From positions 1 to 29,704 of the forward strand of contig DASRIA010000026.1 of NCBI GenBank assembly GCA_035650255.1: a stretch of 29,704 bases of DNA, written 5' to 3'. Below the pieces are notes generated by a model. That model ran no database searches. It was given only the letters and a program-made list of their open reading frames with translations, and had not been told where the DNA came from. Position 1 is the first letter of the stretch. Each line of letters opens with the position of its first letter. The position numbers and the translations under genes were made by a program. This document shows, one piece after another, positions 16,826-23,780 of the stretch. Origin of the DNA: DASRIA01 sp035650255 (lineage in GTDB: Bacteria > Actinomycetota > Thermoleophilia > Solirubrobacterales > JBBDJG01).

Positions 16826-17369
16826 CGGCCCGCCCGTAGTCCTCGCTGTCAGCCGCAGCGACGAGCACGGCCCGCCCAAGGCGAACCGCGAGAGCATCAC
16901 CCTGCTGGAGGGGGTCGGCGTCGAGGGCGACGTGCACGCCGGCGCCACCGTCAAGCACGTCTCTCGCGTCAAGAAGGACGCGACCCAGCCGAACCTGCGC
17001 CAGGTGCACCTGATCCACGCCGAGCTGCACGACGAGCTGCGCGCGGGCGGGTTCGACGTGTCTCCCGGCCAGATGGGAGAGAACGTGACGACGCGCGGCG
17101 TCGACCTGCTGGCGCTGCCCGCGGGCGCGCGGCTGCGCCTCGGCCCGGAGGCGGTCGTCGAGATCACCGGCCTCCGCAACCCCTGCAAGCAGCTGAATGG
17201 GATCCAGCCGGGACTGATGAAGGCGACGCTCGATCGCGATGCCGACGGTGAGCTGATCCGCAAGGCCGGCGTGATGGGCGTCGTGGCTGCCGGCGGGGCG
17301 GTGCAGGCCGGCGATCCGATCGAGGTCGAGCTGCCGCCGGAGCCGCACCGCCCGCTCGAGCCCGTCTGA
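16812..17369 (+). CDS. MOSC-domain protein
   Basis: This protein of about 185 residues contains the MOSC beta-barrel hallmarks: GVEGDVHAG at about 37-45, QVHLIHAELH, GQMGENVTTRGVDL (about 87-100), and the conserved cysteine in GLRNPCKQL (C125). MOSC domains occur at the end of molybdenum cofactor sulfurase and in small proteins thought to carry or transfer sulfur to metal or organic acceptors. The start is TTG 16812 or GTG 16818, both overlapping the sulfur-carrier end, so translation is coupled. It is the third gene of the SAM-riboswitch operon and is convergent with the SRPBCC gene, four bases away. Confidence 0.88.
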   Translation: MPVGDGPPVVLAVSRSDEHGPPKANRESITLLEGVGVEGDVHAGATVKHVSRVKKDATQPNLRQVHLIHAELHDELRAGGFDVSPGQMGENVTTRGVDLLALPAGARLRLGPEAVVEITGLRNPCKQLNGIQPGLMKATLDRDADGELIRKAGVMGVVAAGGAVQAGDPIEVELPPEPHRPLEPV

Positions 17370-17373
17370 GCTG

Positions 17374-17808
17374 TTACGCGGTGGGCGTGCGGTTGGCGGC
17401 GCCCCGCAAGGCGTCGAGCGACTGCTCGAGCCAGCGCCGGAAGTACATCCGCCCGATCGCCGCGTCGAACATGCGCATGCTCGTGGTCCGCGGCTCCATG
17501 CCCATCTCCACGTCCACGAACGTGCCGCCCTGGGCGTCGGTCAGCAGCCAGTGCGCGTACATGCCGGTGGTCTGGCACACCATGCGGATCTCGCGGAGGT
17601 CGTCCATGCGCTCGATCACGAAGTCGGTCCTGGAGCTGCCGATCGGGTCCTTGGTGATCTGCGCATACTGATCACCCTCTTCGAAGCGCTCCCCGTTGAC
17701 CTCGACGACCTTCGGGTACCACTCCGGGTGGCGGCGCGGGTCGCCCACCAGCTCCCAGATCGACTGCACGGGAGCCTCGATCACCGCTTGGCGCCGGATG
17801 CGTGACAC
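17374..17808 (-). CDS. SRPBCC (START/polyketide cyclase-like) family protein
   Basis: This 144-residue protein has the helix-grip pattern: a first strand RRQAVIEAPVQSIWELVGD, then PRRHPEWYPKVVEV, central strands, and a long C-terminal helix with FRRWLEQSLDALRG. Members bind hydrophobic ligands in a deep cavity; nothing identifies the ligand. The start is GTG at 17808, seven bases after the CorA stop, so it is the second gene of that operon. Confidence 0.85.
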   Translation of the reverse strand: MSRIRRQAVIEAPVQSIWELVGDPRRHPEWYPKVVEVNGERFEEGDQYAQITKDPIGSSRTDFVIERMDDLREIRMVCQTTGMYAHWLLTDAQGGTFVDVEMGMEPRTTSMRMFDAAIGRMYFRRWLEQSLDALRGAANRTPTA

Positions 17809-17815
17809 GGGAGCC

Positions 17816-18820
17816 CTACAGCCAGCCGCGGCGGCGGAAGAACGTCACCATGGCGACCAGCACCCCGATCATCACACCGGTGATGATCCAGAACGCGGTG
17901 TCGTCGCCCTCGCCGGGCACGCCCACGTTCATTCCCCACAGGCTGGCCAGGAACGTCAGCGGCAGCACGATCACGCTGATCGACGTCAGCACGCGCAGGA
18001 TGTCGTTGACGCGATGCGAGATCACGGATTCGTTCGTGTCCTCGAGCGCCTCCACGACCTCCTTGTAGTTCTCGAGCATGTCCCAGATGCGCTCGGACGC
18101 GTCGACGATGTCGTCGAAGTACACCTCCAGCTCGGCGCGCATGTAGCGCTGCTTGGTGCGCTCCAGGTCTCGCAGGACCGTGCGCTGCGGGCGGATGGTC
18201 TTGCGGAAGTTGATGATCTCCTGCTTCACGTTGGAGATGTCGCGCACGATCTCCTCGCCGCGGCCGACGAAGATGTCCTCCTCGAGCTGCTCCAGCTTGT
18301 TGCCGATCTTCCGCAGCATCGGGAAGCAGTAGTCGAACGACTGGTCGACGATCTGGTAGAGCAGGTAGCCGGTGCCGTTCGCGAACAGCTGCTCCCGCAC
18401 CTCCTCGTTGGAACGGCAGCGCTCGAACAGGTACTCGACGGGCTTCAGCGGCTGGTTCGGCAGCGTGATGATGTAGTCGGGCCCGACGAACAGGTCGAGC
18501 TCGCCCGCGTTCAGCCGCCCGACCTGCTTGTCGAAGATCGGGAAGTGCAGCACGATGAACAGGTAGTCGGGGTACTCGTCGATCTTCGGCCGCTGGTTGC
18601 GGGACATGACGTCCTCGAGGTCCAGCGGGTGGAAGTCGAAGTGCTCGGCCAGCCACGCGCGCTCCAGCGGTCCCGGCTCTTCGATGTGTATCCAGCGGAT
18701 CCCCGCCTCGGAGACCTGCTCTATGTGCGGCTGAGTGCGCTCCGGAGAAGGTGTGACGGCGGTGCCGTGACGGCGCGCACGTGTCCTGCGCGGCAGTCGT
18801 GGTCGAAAGGCGATCGGCAT
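17816..18820 (-). CDS. corA: CorA-family magnesium/cobalt-type transporter
   Basis: This 334-residue protein has a large cytoplasmic N-terminal domain rich in acidic and helical segments (LEDVMSRNQRPKIDEY, ELDLFVGPDYIITL). Two C-terminal membrane helices at about 270-292 and 305-325 are joined by the signature WGMNVG. CorA pentamers conduct Mg2+ and other divalent cations. The ATG at 18820 is the only in-frame start, but it has no ribosome site, and the first 30 residues (Arg/Pro rich) do not look like CorA. A better-initiated small frame overlaps it upstream (18721-18846), so leader control or a one-base frameshift is possible. Confidence 0.9.
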   Translation of the reverse strand: MPIAFRPRLPRRTRARRHGTAVTPSPERTQPHIEQVSEAGIRWIHIEEPGPLERAWLAEHFDFHPLDLEDVMSRNQRPKIDEYPDYLFIVLHFPIFDKQVGRLNAGELDLFVGPDYIITLPNQPLKPVEYLFERCRSNEEVREQLFANGTGYLLYQIVDQSFDYCFPMLRKIGNKLEQLEEDIFVGRGEEIVRDISNVKQEIINFRKTIRPQRTVLRDLERTKQRYMRAELEVYFDDIVDASERIWDMLENYKEVVEALEDTNESVISHRVNDILRVLTSISVIVLPLTFLASLWGMNVGVPGEGDDTAFWIITGVMIGVLVAMVTFFRRRGWL

Positions 18821-18846
18821 TGGACTGGGTCTTCGGTGGCCGTCAT
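18721..18846 (-). other. 41-codon upstream frame overlapping the corA start
   Basis: This frame starts at ATG 18846 with GGAG (18855-18852) five bases upstream, itself about 15 bases after a TACAAT -10. It overlaps the first third of corA in another frame and ends TAG at 18721-18723. The predicted peptide starts MTATEDPVQ. Either it is a leader peptide or it marks the true corA N-terminus with an indel between frames. Base composition does not decide. Confidence 0.35.
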
Positions 18847-18868
18847 CGGATCTCCAGGCGAGAGTGCG

Positions 18869-18874
18869 ATTGTA
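18869..18874 (-). promoter_or_regulatory. -10 element for the corA operon
   Basis: On the minus strand TACAAT reads 18874 to 18869, in the 78-base gap between the zinc-ribbon gene stop and corA. No clear -35. Confidence 0.45.
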
Positions 18875-18898
18875 ACCGCGAGCCGCCCGGCGTCCGGG

Positions 18899-19252
18899 TC
18901 ACCTCCGGCGCGGCGCGAAGTCGTCGGGCCCGATCAGGTCGAGCGCGAGCGCCCGCGCCAGCAGGTCGGCCTCGGCCGCGATGTTGCCGCGCATCACCGC
19001 CTCGTAGAACGCGACCATCTCGAGCCGCGCCTGCGAGAGCGCGTCGTCGACCTGCGCGGCTTCGCCCGCGTCGAGGTCGCGGATCGTGCGCGCGTCGCAC
19101 TCGGGGCAGCGCAGGCGCAGCGTGAGGCCGCCCGCGCCGCGCTCGTGCCATGCCTCGAGCTGGAGCAGCTCGGAGGCGCACGCCTTGCAGACGGGCGGCA
19201 CGCGCTCGCGCAGCACCAGGGGGTATGTCCTCTCGGCCGGCTCTCCATCCAT
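18899..19252 (-). CDS. small zinc-ribbon protein of unknown function
   Basis: This 117-residue protein is one I do not recognise. It has two CxxC pairs, C22-K-A-C25 and C49-P-E-C52, likely one zinc site, separated by a Leu-rich strand/helix segment. A helical C-terminus follows (AAQVDDALSQARLEMVAFYE, then AEADLLARALALDLIG). ATG 19252 is the first sensible start: the frame is open beyond it but would run under the start of the divergent thioredoxin gene. Confidence 0.7.
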   Translation of the reverse strand: MDGEPAERTYPLVLRERVPPVCKACASELLQLEAWHERGAGGLTLRLRCPECDARTIRDLDAGEAAQVDDALSQARLEMVAFYEAVMRGNIAAEADLLARALALDLIGPDDFAPRRR

Positions 19253-19323
19253 GGTCGAATCCAACGGAAACGCTACGGACGCCGCATGACGTAACGGGAC
19301 AGGCCGTGTGTCAGGCTTTGCCC

Positions 19324-19983
19324 GTGGAAGCGAGCGCGCTCCCCGCACGCCGGCGTTCATGGGGCCGCTGGGCCGCCGTGGCGGTGGCGCTGCTCTTCGT
19401 GGCGCTGCTGATCTACGGCATCGCGGCGAAGGGCACCAGCGACGAGATCGACTCGGCGCTCGCCGAGGGGCGGGCCCCCGCCGCACCGGAGTTCACGCTG
19501 GAGGTGCTGGAGCGGGGCCGGCTGCCGGCCCGCCTCCAGGAGCCGGTGGGCGCCGCGCTGGCGGACGGCAAGGTGTCGATGTCGGAGCTGCGCGGGACCC
19601 CGGTGGTCCTCAACCTGTGGGCGTCGTGGTGCACGCCCTGCCGGGAGGAGTCGCCGCGGCTGCGCCAGGGCTGGGAGCGCCTCGGGCCGCGGGGCATCGC
19701 GTTCCTCGGCCTCAACATCCAGGACCTGCGCGAGGACGCGCGCAAGTTCAGCGCCGAGTTCGGCCTCACCTACCCCAGCGTGCGGGACGCGCGCCGCGGA
19801 GTCGCCGACGACTACGGCGCCACCGGGATCCCCGAGACGTTCTTCGTCGATGCCCGCGGCCGGGTCGTGGGCCACGTGATCGGCGTGGTGTCCGCCGGCC
19901 AGCTCGCGGCCGGGATCAGGGCGGCGCTGTCCGGGGAGGTCGCGGGGACGGCCTCCGGCGGGGCTTCCTTTGACGTGCGGTAG
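19324..19983 (+). CDS. TlpA/ResA-like membrane-anchored thioredoxin
   Basis: With the GTG at 19324 the protein has 219 residues. An N-terminal membrane anchor (WAAVAVALLFVALLIYG, about 15-32) precedes a thioredoxin fold: VVLNLWASWCTPCREE with the active CxxC at 103-106, GLNIQDLREDA, and the cis-Pro loop GIPETFFVDARGRV. Such proteins reduce disulfides outside the membrane, often for cytochrome c or cell-wall proteins. In-frame GTG 19306 and TTG 19318 are alternative starts. A weak -10-like CAGGCT ends six bases before 19324. No cytochrome genes are close. Confidence 0.87.
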   Translation: MEASALPARRRSWGRWAAVAVALLFVALLIYGIAAKGTSDEIDSALAEGRAPAAPEFTLEVLERGRLPARLQEPVGAALADGKVSMSELRGTPVVLNLWASWCTPCREESPRLRQGWERLGPRGIAFLGLNIQDLREDARKFSAEFGLTYPSVRDARRGVADDYGATGIPETFFVDARGRVVGHVIGVVSAGQLAAGIRAALSGEVAGTASGGASFDVR

Positions 19984-19997
19984 GGGAGGCCCTCGGT

Positions 19998-20044
19998 AGG
20001 TGAGAGCGTCTGGGGTTGTAGTACGACCCCATGTGCTCTCACCT
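19998..20044 (+). terminator. long interrupted hairpin after the TlpA-like gene
   Basis: AGGTGAGAGC (19998-20007) pairs with GCTCTCACCT (20035-20044). Inside, two G-U pairs and one mismatch lead to TGGGGT (20011-20016) pairing with ACCCCA (20026-20031) around a 9-base loop. It begins 15 bases after the stop, with no T-run. It probably ends the transcript, like the hairpin at 5602. Confidence 0.6.
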
Positions 20045-20186
20045 CGATTCGCGCCCGGGCCTCGGCCCCGCGCGGCGCCCGCCGCCGATGAGTTCTCGCC
20101 CCGCCGCCGGTCATACATGAGAGTTCAGTTGCAAGACCAGGGCTTTTCCGCAAGTAACATGATTTGTGTCGAAATGAAGGGACGAG

Positions 20187-21113
20187 ATGCCTAGATCGAT
20201 CTGGAGAGGTGCCATCAGCTTCGGGCTCGTGAACGTGCCCGTGAAGCTCTACAGCGCGGTTTCGAAGAAGACCGTCCGCTTCAACCAGCTCCATGACGCC
20301 GACGGAGTGCGGATCCAGCAGAAGCGGGTCTGCCCTGCGGACGGGGAAGAGGTGCCCTACGAGAACATCGTCAAGGGGTACGAGATCGCGCCGGACAAGT
20401 ACGTGATCATCACCCCGGAGGAGCTCGAGGCGCTCGACCCGAAGAAGACCCGCTCGATCGACATCGAGGACTTCGTGGACCTCGACGAGATCGACCCTCT
20501 CTATTACGAGCACCCCTATTACCTCGTGCCGGACACCGGCGCGGCGAAGGCCTATCGCCTGCTGCTCGACGCGCTGCGCGAGACGAACAAGGTTGCGATC
20601 GCGCGCGTCGTCCTGCGCTCGAAGGAGTACCTGACGGCGATCCGGCCGGCGGGCGACATCCTCACGATGGAGACGATGCTGTTCGCCGACGAGCTGGTCC
20701 CGTCGGAGAACCTCGACGAGCTGCCGGACGACGACACGCGGGCGACGGACCGCGAGCTCGCGATGGCGCGCCAGCTGATCGAGGCGCAGGCGACCGGCTT
20801 CGACCCCACGAAGTACCGCGACGAGTACCGCGAGCGCGTGCTCGACCTGATCGAGCGCAAGGCGCAGGGCGAGGACGTGTCGGTGCAGCCCGACGTCGAG
20901 GAGCCGACCGAGGTGCCGGACCTGATGGCCGCGCTCGAGGCGAGCCTCGCAGCGGCGGGAGGGAGCAAGACGTCGGCCGGCAACGGCGGCGCCGCGAAGG
21001 CGAAGAAGCCCGCGGCCAAGAAGCCGGCCGCGAAGAAGCCGGCGGCGAAGAAGACCGCCGCCAAGAAGCCCGCGCCGCGCGCGAAGCGCGCGAAGGCCGG
21101 CTCCCGCTCGTAG
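20187..21113 (+). CDS. ku: bacterial Ku, non-homologous end-joining protein
   Basis: This 308-residue protein begins MPRSIWRGAISFGLVNVPVKLYSA as Ku proteins do and has the core motifs KRVCPADGEEVPYENIVKGYE, DEIDPLYYEHPYYL and FDPTKYRDEYRERVL. Ku rings bind DNA ends and recruit LigD. Residues about 262-308 are a Lys/Ala/Pro tail with repeated AKKPA units, like the basic DNA-binding extensions of some actinobacterial Ku proteins. ATG 20187 has AAGGGA upstream. The 5' gap holds an AT-richer stretch without a well-spaced promoter. No ligD gene is in the window. Confidence 0.96.
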   Translation: MPRSIWRGAISFGLVNVPVKLYSAVSKKTVRFNQLHDADGVRIQQKRVCPADGEEVPYENIVKGYEIAPDKYVIITPEELEALDPKKTRSIDIEDFVDLDEIDPLYYEHPYYLVPDTGAAKAYRLLLDALRETNKVAIARVVLRSKEYLTAIRPAGDILTMETMLFADELVPSENLDELPDDDTRATDRELAMARQLIEAQATGFDPTKYRDEYRERVLDLIERKAQGEDVSVQPDVEEPTEVPDLMAALEASLAAAGGSKTSAGNGGAAKAKKPAAKKPAAKKPAAKKTAAKKPAPRAKRAKAGSRS

Positions 21114-21124
21114 CCACTCGGTGA

Positions 21125-21880
21125 CTACTGGAGGCCGCGCTTCAGCTCGAGCGCGTTGCGCACCGCGTAGGTGCGCCAGTCGTTGTTGAAATAGGCGTAG
21201 ACGTCGACCTCGCGTCGCCACTGCGCGATCCGCCGGCGCCAGTCCTCGAGCTCCGTCTGCGAGTAGTTGCCGCCCCGCCCGCGGGAGCCGTAGTGGAACC
21301 GCACGAAGGTCCAGTCCGCCGTCATCTCGTAGGTCTGGAACGGGCGCTCCGGGTGATCGCCGATCACGAGCGCCGCATTGCGGCGGCGCAGCGCCGCGTA
21401 CACGTCGTCGTTGAACCAGCTCGGGTGGCGGAACTCGAAGCAGTGCCGGCCCGGCGGCAGCTGTGCAAGGGCGGAGTCGAGGCGCTCGAGGTCGCAGTGG
21501 AAGTTCGCCGGCAGCTGCCACAGGACCGGGCCCAGCTTGCGCGCCTCGGCCAGGGGCTCGATGCGCTCGAAGAACCGCCCCCAGCCCGATTCGAGGGTCG
21601 TCAGGCGCTTGATGTGCGTGAGGTAGCGGCTGGCCTTGACCGTGAAGACGAAGCCCGGCGGGGTCTGGGCGGCCCAGTTCGCGACCGCCTCCCGCTTGGG
21701 CAGCCGGTAGAAGGTGTTGTTCACCTCGACCGTGTCGAAGACCCCGGCGTAGTGCTCCAGCCACTTCCTGGCGGGGAGCCCCTTGGGGTAGAAGGCCTCC
21801 CGCCAGTCGGCGTAGTTCCAGCCGGAGCAGCCGATCCGGACGCTACGTGGCGTGGCTGCTGGAGCTGCGTGCCGCGTCAC
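21125..21880 (-). CDS. DUF72 family protein
   Basis: From GTG 21880 the protein has 251 residues. The family pattern is clear: RIGCSGWNYADWREAFYP near the start, FDTVEVNNTFYRLP, FTVKASRYLTHIKRL, GPVLWQLPANF, FEFRHPSWF and YAYFNNDW near the end. It is a TIM-barrel-like fold with conserved acidic and aromatic residues; the reaction is not established to my knowledge. An ATG at 21940 would add 20 atypical residues. The start overlaps the end of the upstream membrane protein gene by 38 bases, which suggests coupled expression. It is convergent with ku. Confidence 0.9.
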   Translation of the reverse strand: MTRHAAPAATPRSVRIGCSGWNYADWREAFYPKGLPARKWLEHYAGVFDTVEVNNTFYRLPKREAVANWAAQTPPGFVFTVKASRYLTHIKRLTTLESGWGRFFERIEPLAEARKLGPVLWQLPANFHCDLERLDSALAQLPPGRHCFEFRHPSWFNDDVYAALRRRNAALVIGDHPERPFQTYEMTADWTFVRFHYGSRGRGGNYSQTELEDWRRRIAQWRREVDVYAYFNNDWRTYAVRNALELKRGLQ

Positions 21881-22121
21881 GGACTCCCGAATCCCCCACC
21901 GGATCGGCGGCCGCCTCCTCGGTGCTCGGGACGCGATCACCTTGGCGGCCGGCGAGCGTGGCGTCCGCGCGCCGCTTGCCGCGCCACAGCAGGAAGACGA
22001 CGAAACCGGCCAGGAAGAACGGCAGCGCCAGCAAGGCGGGCGCGTAGATCAGGAGCACCAGCCCCACGAGCAGGAGGGCCACCACTGCGCCGACGGTCGT
22101 GAAGGACGTGGGTGCCTGCAT
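21843..22121 (-). CDS. small two-helix membrane protein with stress-type promoter
   Basis: This 92-residue protein has two adjacent hydrophobic segments (about 9-27 and 29-46, LLLVGLVLLIYAP and ALPFFLAGFVVFLLW), then RGKRR and a polar, acidic/Ser-rich tail. I do not recognise it. ATG 22121 lies ten bases after a GTTT-N15-GGGTAC element on the same strand, which supports both the start and a stress-type regulation. It overlaps the DUF72 gene. Confidence 0.75.
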   Translation of the reverse strand: MQAPTSFTTVGAVVALLLVGLVLLIYAPALLALPFFLAGFVVFLLWRGKRRADATLAGRQGDRVPSTEEAAADPVGDSGVRDAARSSSSHAT

Positions 22122-22131
22122 CGCTTGCGCT

Positions 22132-22156
22132 GTACCCGGGCACCCGGCTCGAAAAC
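22132..22156 (-). promoter_or_regulatory. SigB/SigF-like promoter (GTTT-N15-GGGTAC)
   Basis: On the minus strand GTTT (22156-22153), a 15-base spacer and GGGTAC (22137-22132) match the general-stress sigma consensus of actinobacteria and bacilli (GTTT, about 15 bases, GGGTAT). The ATG of the membrane protein is ten bases downstream. The identical layout recurs at 22876-22900. Confidence 0.65.
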
Positions 22157-22168
22157 CCGGCCGGGTTT
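22153..22168. repeat. 16-bp perfect palindrome between divergent genes
   Basis: AAACCCGG-CCGGGTTT is self-complementary over 16 bases; GCTC (22147-22150) and GAGC (22169-22172) extend it past a 2-base bulge. Its left half contains the GTTT -35 of the minus-strand stress promoter. It may be an operator, or paired -35 boxes for both directions. Confidence 0.6.
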
Positions 22169-22205
22169 GAGCCCGGACGGCATCACGGTAGACAGCAAGG
22201 GACCG

Positions 22206-22865
22206 ATGCCCCCGCCCGCAGCCCTGCTCGACGTCGACGGCACGCTCGTCGACACCAACTACCAGCACACGCTGGCCTGGTACCGCGCGTTCCGCAAGCA
22301 CGCCGTCGTGCTGCCGCTGTGGCGGATCCACCGGCACATCGGGATGGGAGGCGATCACCTGATCGCAGCGCTGTGCGACGAGGAGACGGACAAGCGGATC
22401 GGTGACGACATCCGCGCCGCCGAGCACGACCTCTACCAGGAGCTGATCGGCGAGGTCGAGCCGCTGCCGCGGGCGCGCGGGCTGATCGAGGCGCTCAAGG
22501 AGCGGGGCCACGCGGTGGTGCTCGCCAGCTCGGCGAAGCAGGAGGAGGTGGACCATTACCTCGACCTGCTGGACGCGCGCGAGCTCGTGGACGGCTGGAC
22601 CACCTCGGCCGACGTGGAGAGCACGAAGCCCGATCCCGATCTGGTTGCCGCCGCCCGCGAGAAGGCCGGCGGCGGGGAGGCGGTGATGCTGGGCGACTCG
22701 ACTTGGGACTGCATCGCCGCCGCGCGCTGCAACGTGCCGACCGTGGGGCTGCTGACGGGGGGATTCTCCGAGGAGGAGCTGCTCGAAGCCGGGGCGAGCT
22801 GCGTCTATGACTCGATCGGCGCGCTGATCGAGCGGCTCGACGACACGCCGCTCGGTCGTCCCTGA
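22206..22865 (+). CDS. HAD-superfamily phosphatase
   Basis: This 219-residue protein has all four HAD motifs: nucleophile D9 and acid D11 in LLDVDGTLVDTN, Ser in VVLASSAK, Lys in STKPDPDLV, and Asp in MLGDSTWDCIAA. A helical cap domain lies at about 15-85, as in beta-phosphoglucomutase/phosphoglycolate-phosphatase-like members. Substrate unknown. ATG 22206 has AAGGGA just upstream; the frame is open earlier but without HAD features. Confidence 0.9.
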   Translation: MPPPAALLDVDGTLVDTNYQHTLAWYRAFRKHAVVLPLWRIHRHIGMGGDHLIAALCDEETDKRIGDDIRAAEHDLYQELIGEVEPLPRARGLIEALKERGHAVVLASSAKQEEVDHYLDLLDARELVDGWTTSADVESTKPDPDLVAAAREKAGGGEAVMLGDSTWDCIAAARCNVPTVGLLTGGFSEEELLEAGASCVYDSIGALIERLDDTPLGRP

Positions 22866-22875
22866 GGCGCCCCAT

Positions 22876-22900
22876 GTTTTGCGCCCGGGCCCGGGGGTAC
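22876..22900 (+). promoter_or_regulatory. SigB/SigF-like promoter (GTTT-N15-GGGTAC)
   Basis: GTTT (22876-22879), 15 bases and GGGTAC (22895-22900) precede the GTG at 22911 by ten bases, exactly as at 22156-22132 on the other strand. The spacer contains the 12-base palindrome CCCGGGCCCGGG (22884-22895). It would drive the 22911-23999 gene pair under general stress. Confidence 0.68.
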
Positions 22901-22910
22901 CCGTTCCGAA

Positions 22911-23777
22911 GTGGCTACGCGTCCTACAGACAGCCCTGCCGGCACTCGCGCCAAGCGAGTGATCGTGGTGGCCAACGCGGCGGTCGGCGGTGACCGGCTC
23001 GTAGACGAAGTCGTGAAGCGGATCGGCGATCCCGAGACGGCGAAGGCGATGATCGTGTCCCCGGCGCGGGTGTCTTCGCCGCTTGACCTGGCCGCGGGCG
23101 ACGTCGACGACGACATCGAGGCGGCACGCGGCCGGCTGGACGCCGCGGTGCAGGCACTGCGTCAGAGGGGCGTGGACGCGAGCGGTGAGGTCGGGGAGGC
23201 GGAGCCGGAGCTCGCCCTGCACGACGCACTCGTGAAGTTCCCGGCCGACGAGGCGATCGTGGTGGCGCATCCGGACGAGTCCTCGACCTGGCTGGAGAAG
23301 GACATGCTCGAGCGCATGCGCCGCCAGGTGACGATCCCGATCGCCTACATCGAGGTGGACCCGCACGGTGACACGTCCACGGTGAAGGAGGTCCACGACG
23401 TCGCCCCCCTGGGCCGCCAGGCGGCGGCGGCAGAGCGCGCGGACGAATTCGAGACGGACTATCTGCCCCCGATGTCGGCGCGCGACCGCTTTGCTCTTGC
23501 GCTCGGCCCGCTCGGCACGCTGGCGCTCTTCCTCCTGGCTTCCACCTGCCGGGGAGAGCTCGTCCATGACTTCAGCGGTGACGCGGGCTGCGTCACGATC
23601 GCGTTGCTGGCGATCTTCGGCTTGCTGATCACCGCCCTCCACGTGCCCATGTTGCTGCTCTTGCGCAGCGGAAGCCAGACGGGCACCGGTCGGCTGGCGG
23701 GCTTCGTGTCCAACCTCATCTACGTGTACTTCATCCCGGCGCTGCTGGTGGCGGCTGTGATCGCAATCCTCAACTGA
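22911..23777 (+). CDS. Rossmann-like (universal-stress-type) protein with membrane domain
   Basis: This 288-residue protein has an N-terminal alpha/beta domain (about 15-150) starting KRVIVVANAAVGG, with DEAIVVAHPDESSTW and PIAYIEVDP, resembling universal-stress-like folds. Three hydrophobic segments follow at about 190-208, 220-242 and 262-287. The combination looks like a cytoplasmic sensor anchored in the membrane; I cannot name a family with certainty. The start is GTG at 22911, ten bases after a stress-type promoter. A small acidic protein gene follows after three bases, in the same transcript. Confidence 0.75.
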   Translation: MATRPTDSPAGTRAKRVIVVANAAVGGDRLVDEVVKRIGDPETAKAMIVSPARVSSPLDLAAGDVDDDIEAARGRLDAAVQALRQRGVDASGEVGEAEPELALHDALVKFPADEAIVVAHPDESSTWLEKDMLERMRRQVTIPIAYIEVDPHGDTSTVKEVHDVAPLGRQAAAAERADEFETDYLPPMSARDRFALALGPLGTLALFLLASTCRGELVHDFSGDAGCVTIALLAIFGLLITALHVPMLLLLRSGSQTGTGRLAGFVSNLIYVYFIPALLVAAVIAILN

Positions 23778-23780
23778 GAC

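Noticed and set aside
15122..17578. 818-residue open frame on the minus strand opposite thrC, the sulfur carrier and MOSC genes
   Set aside because: It is Arg/His/Leu-rich without recognisable motifs, runs antisense to three well-supported genes and the riboswitch, and is a normal artefact of high GC.
20129..20160. TTGCAA ... TAACAT as a ku promoter
   Set aside because: The spacer is 20 bases, too long for a standard sigma-70 promoter, and no second element supports it.
20990..21100. Tandem repeat at the 3' end of ku, considered as a repeat array
   Set aside because: It is low-complexity coding for AKKPA units in the Ku tail, with no spacer structure, so not CRISPR or a mobile repeat.
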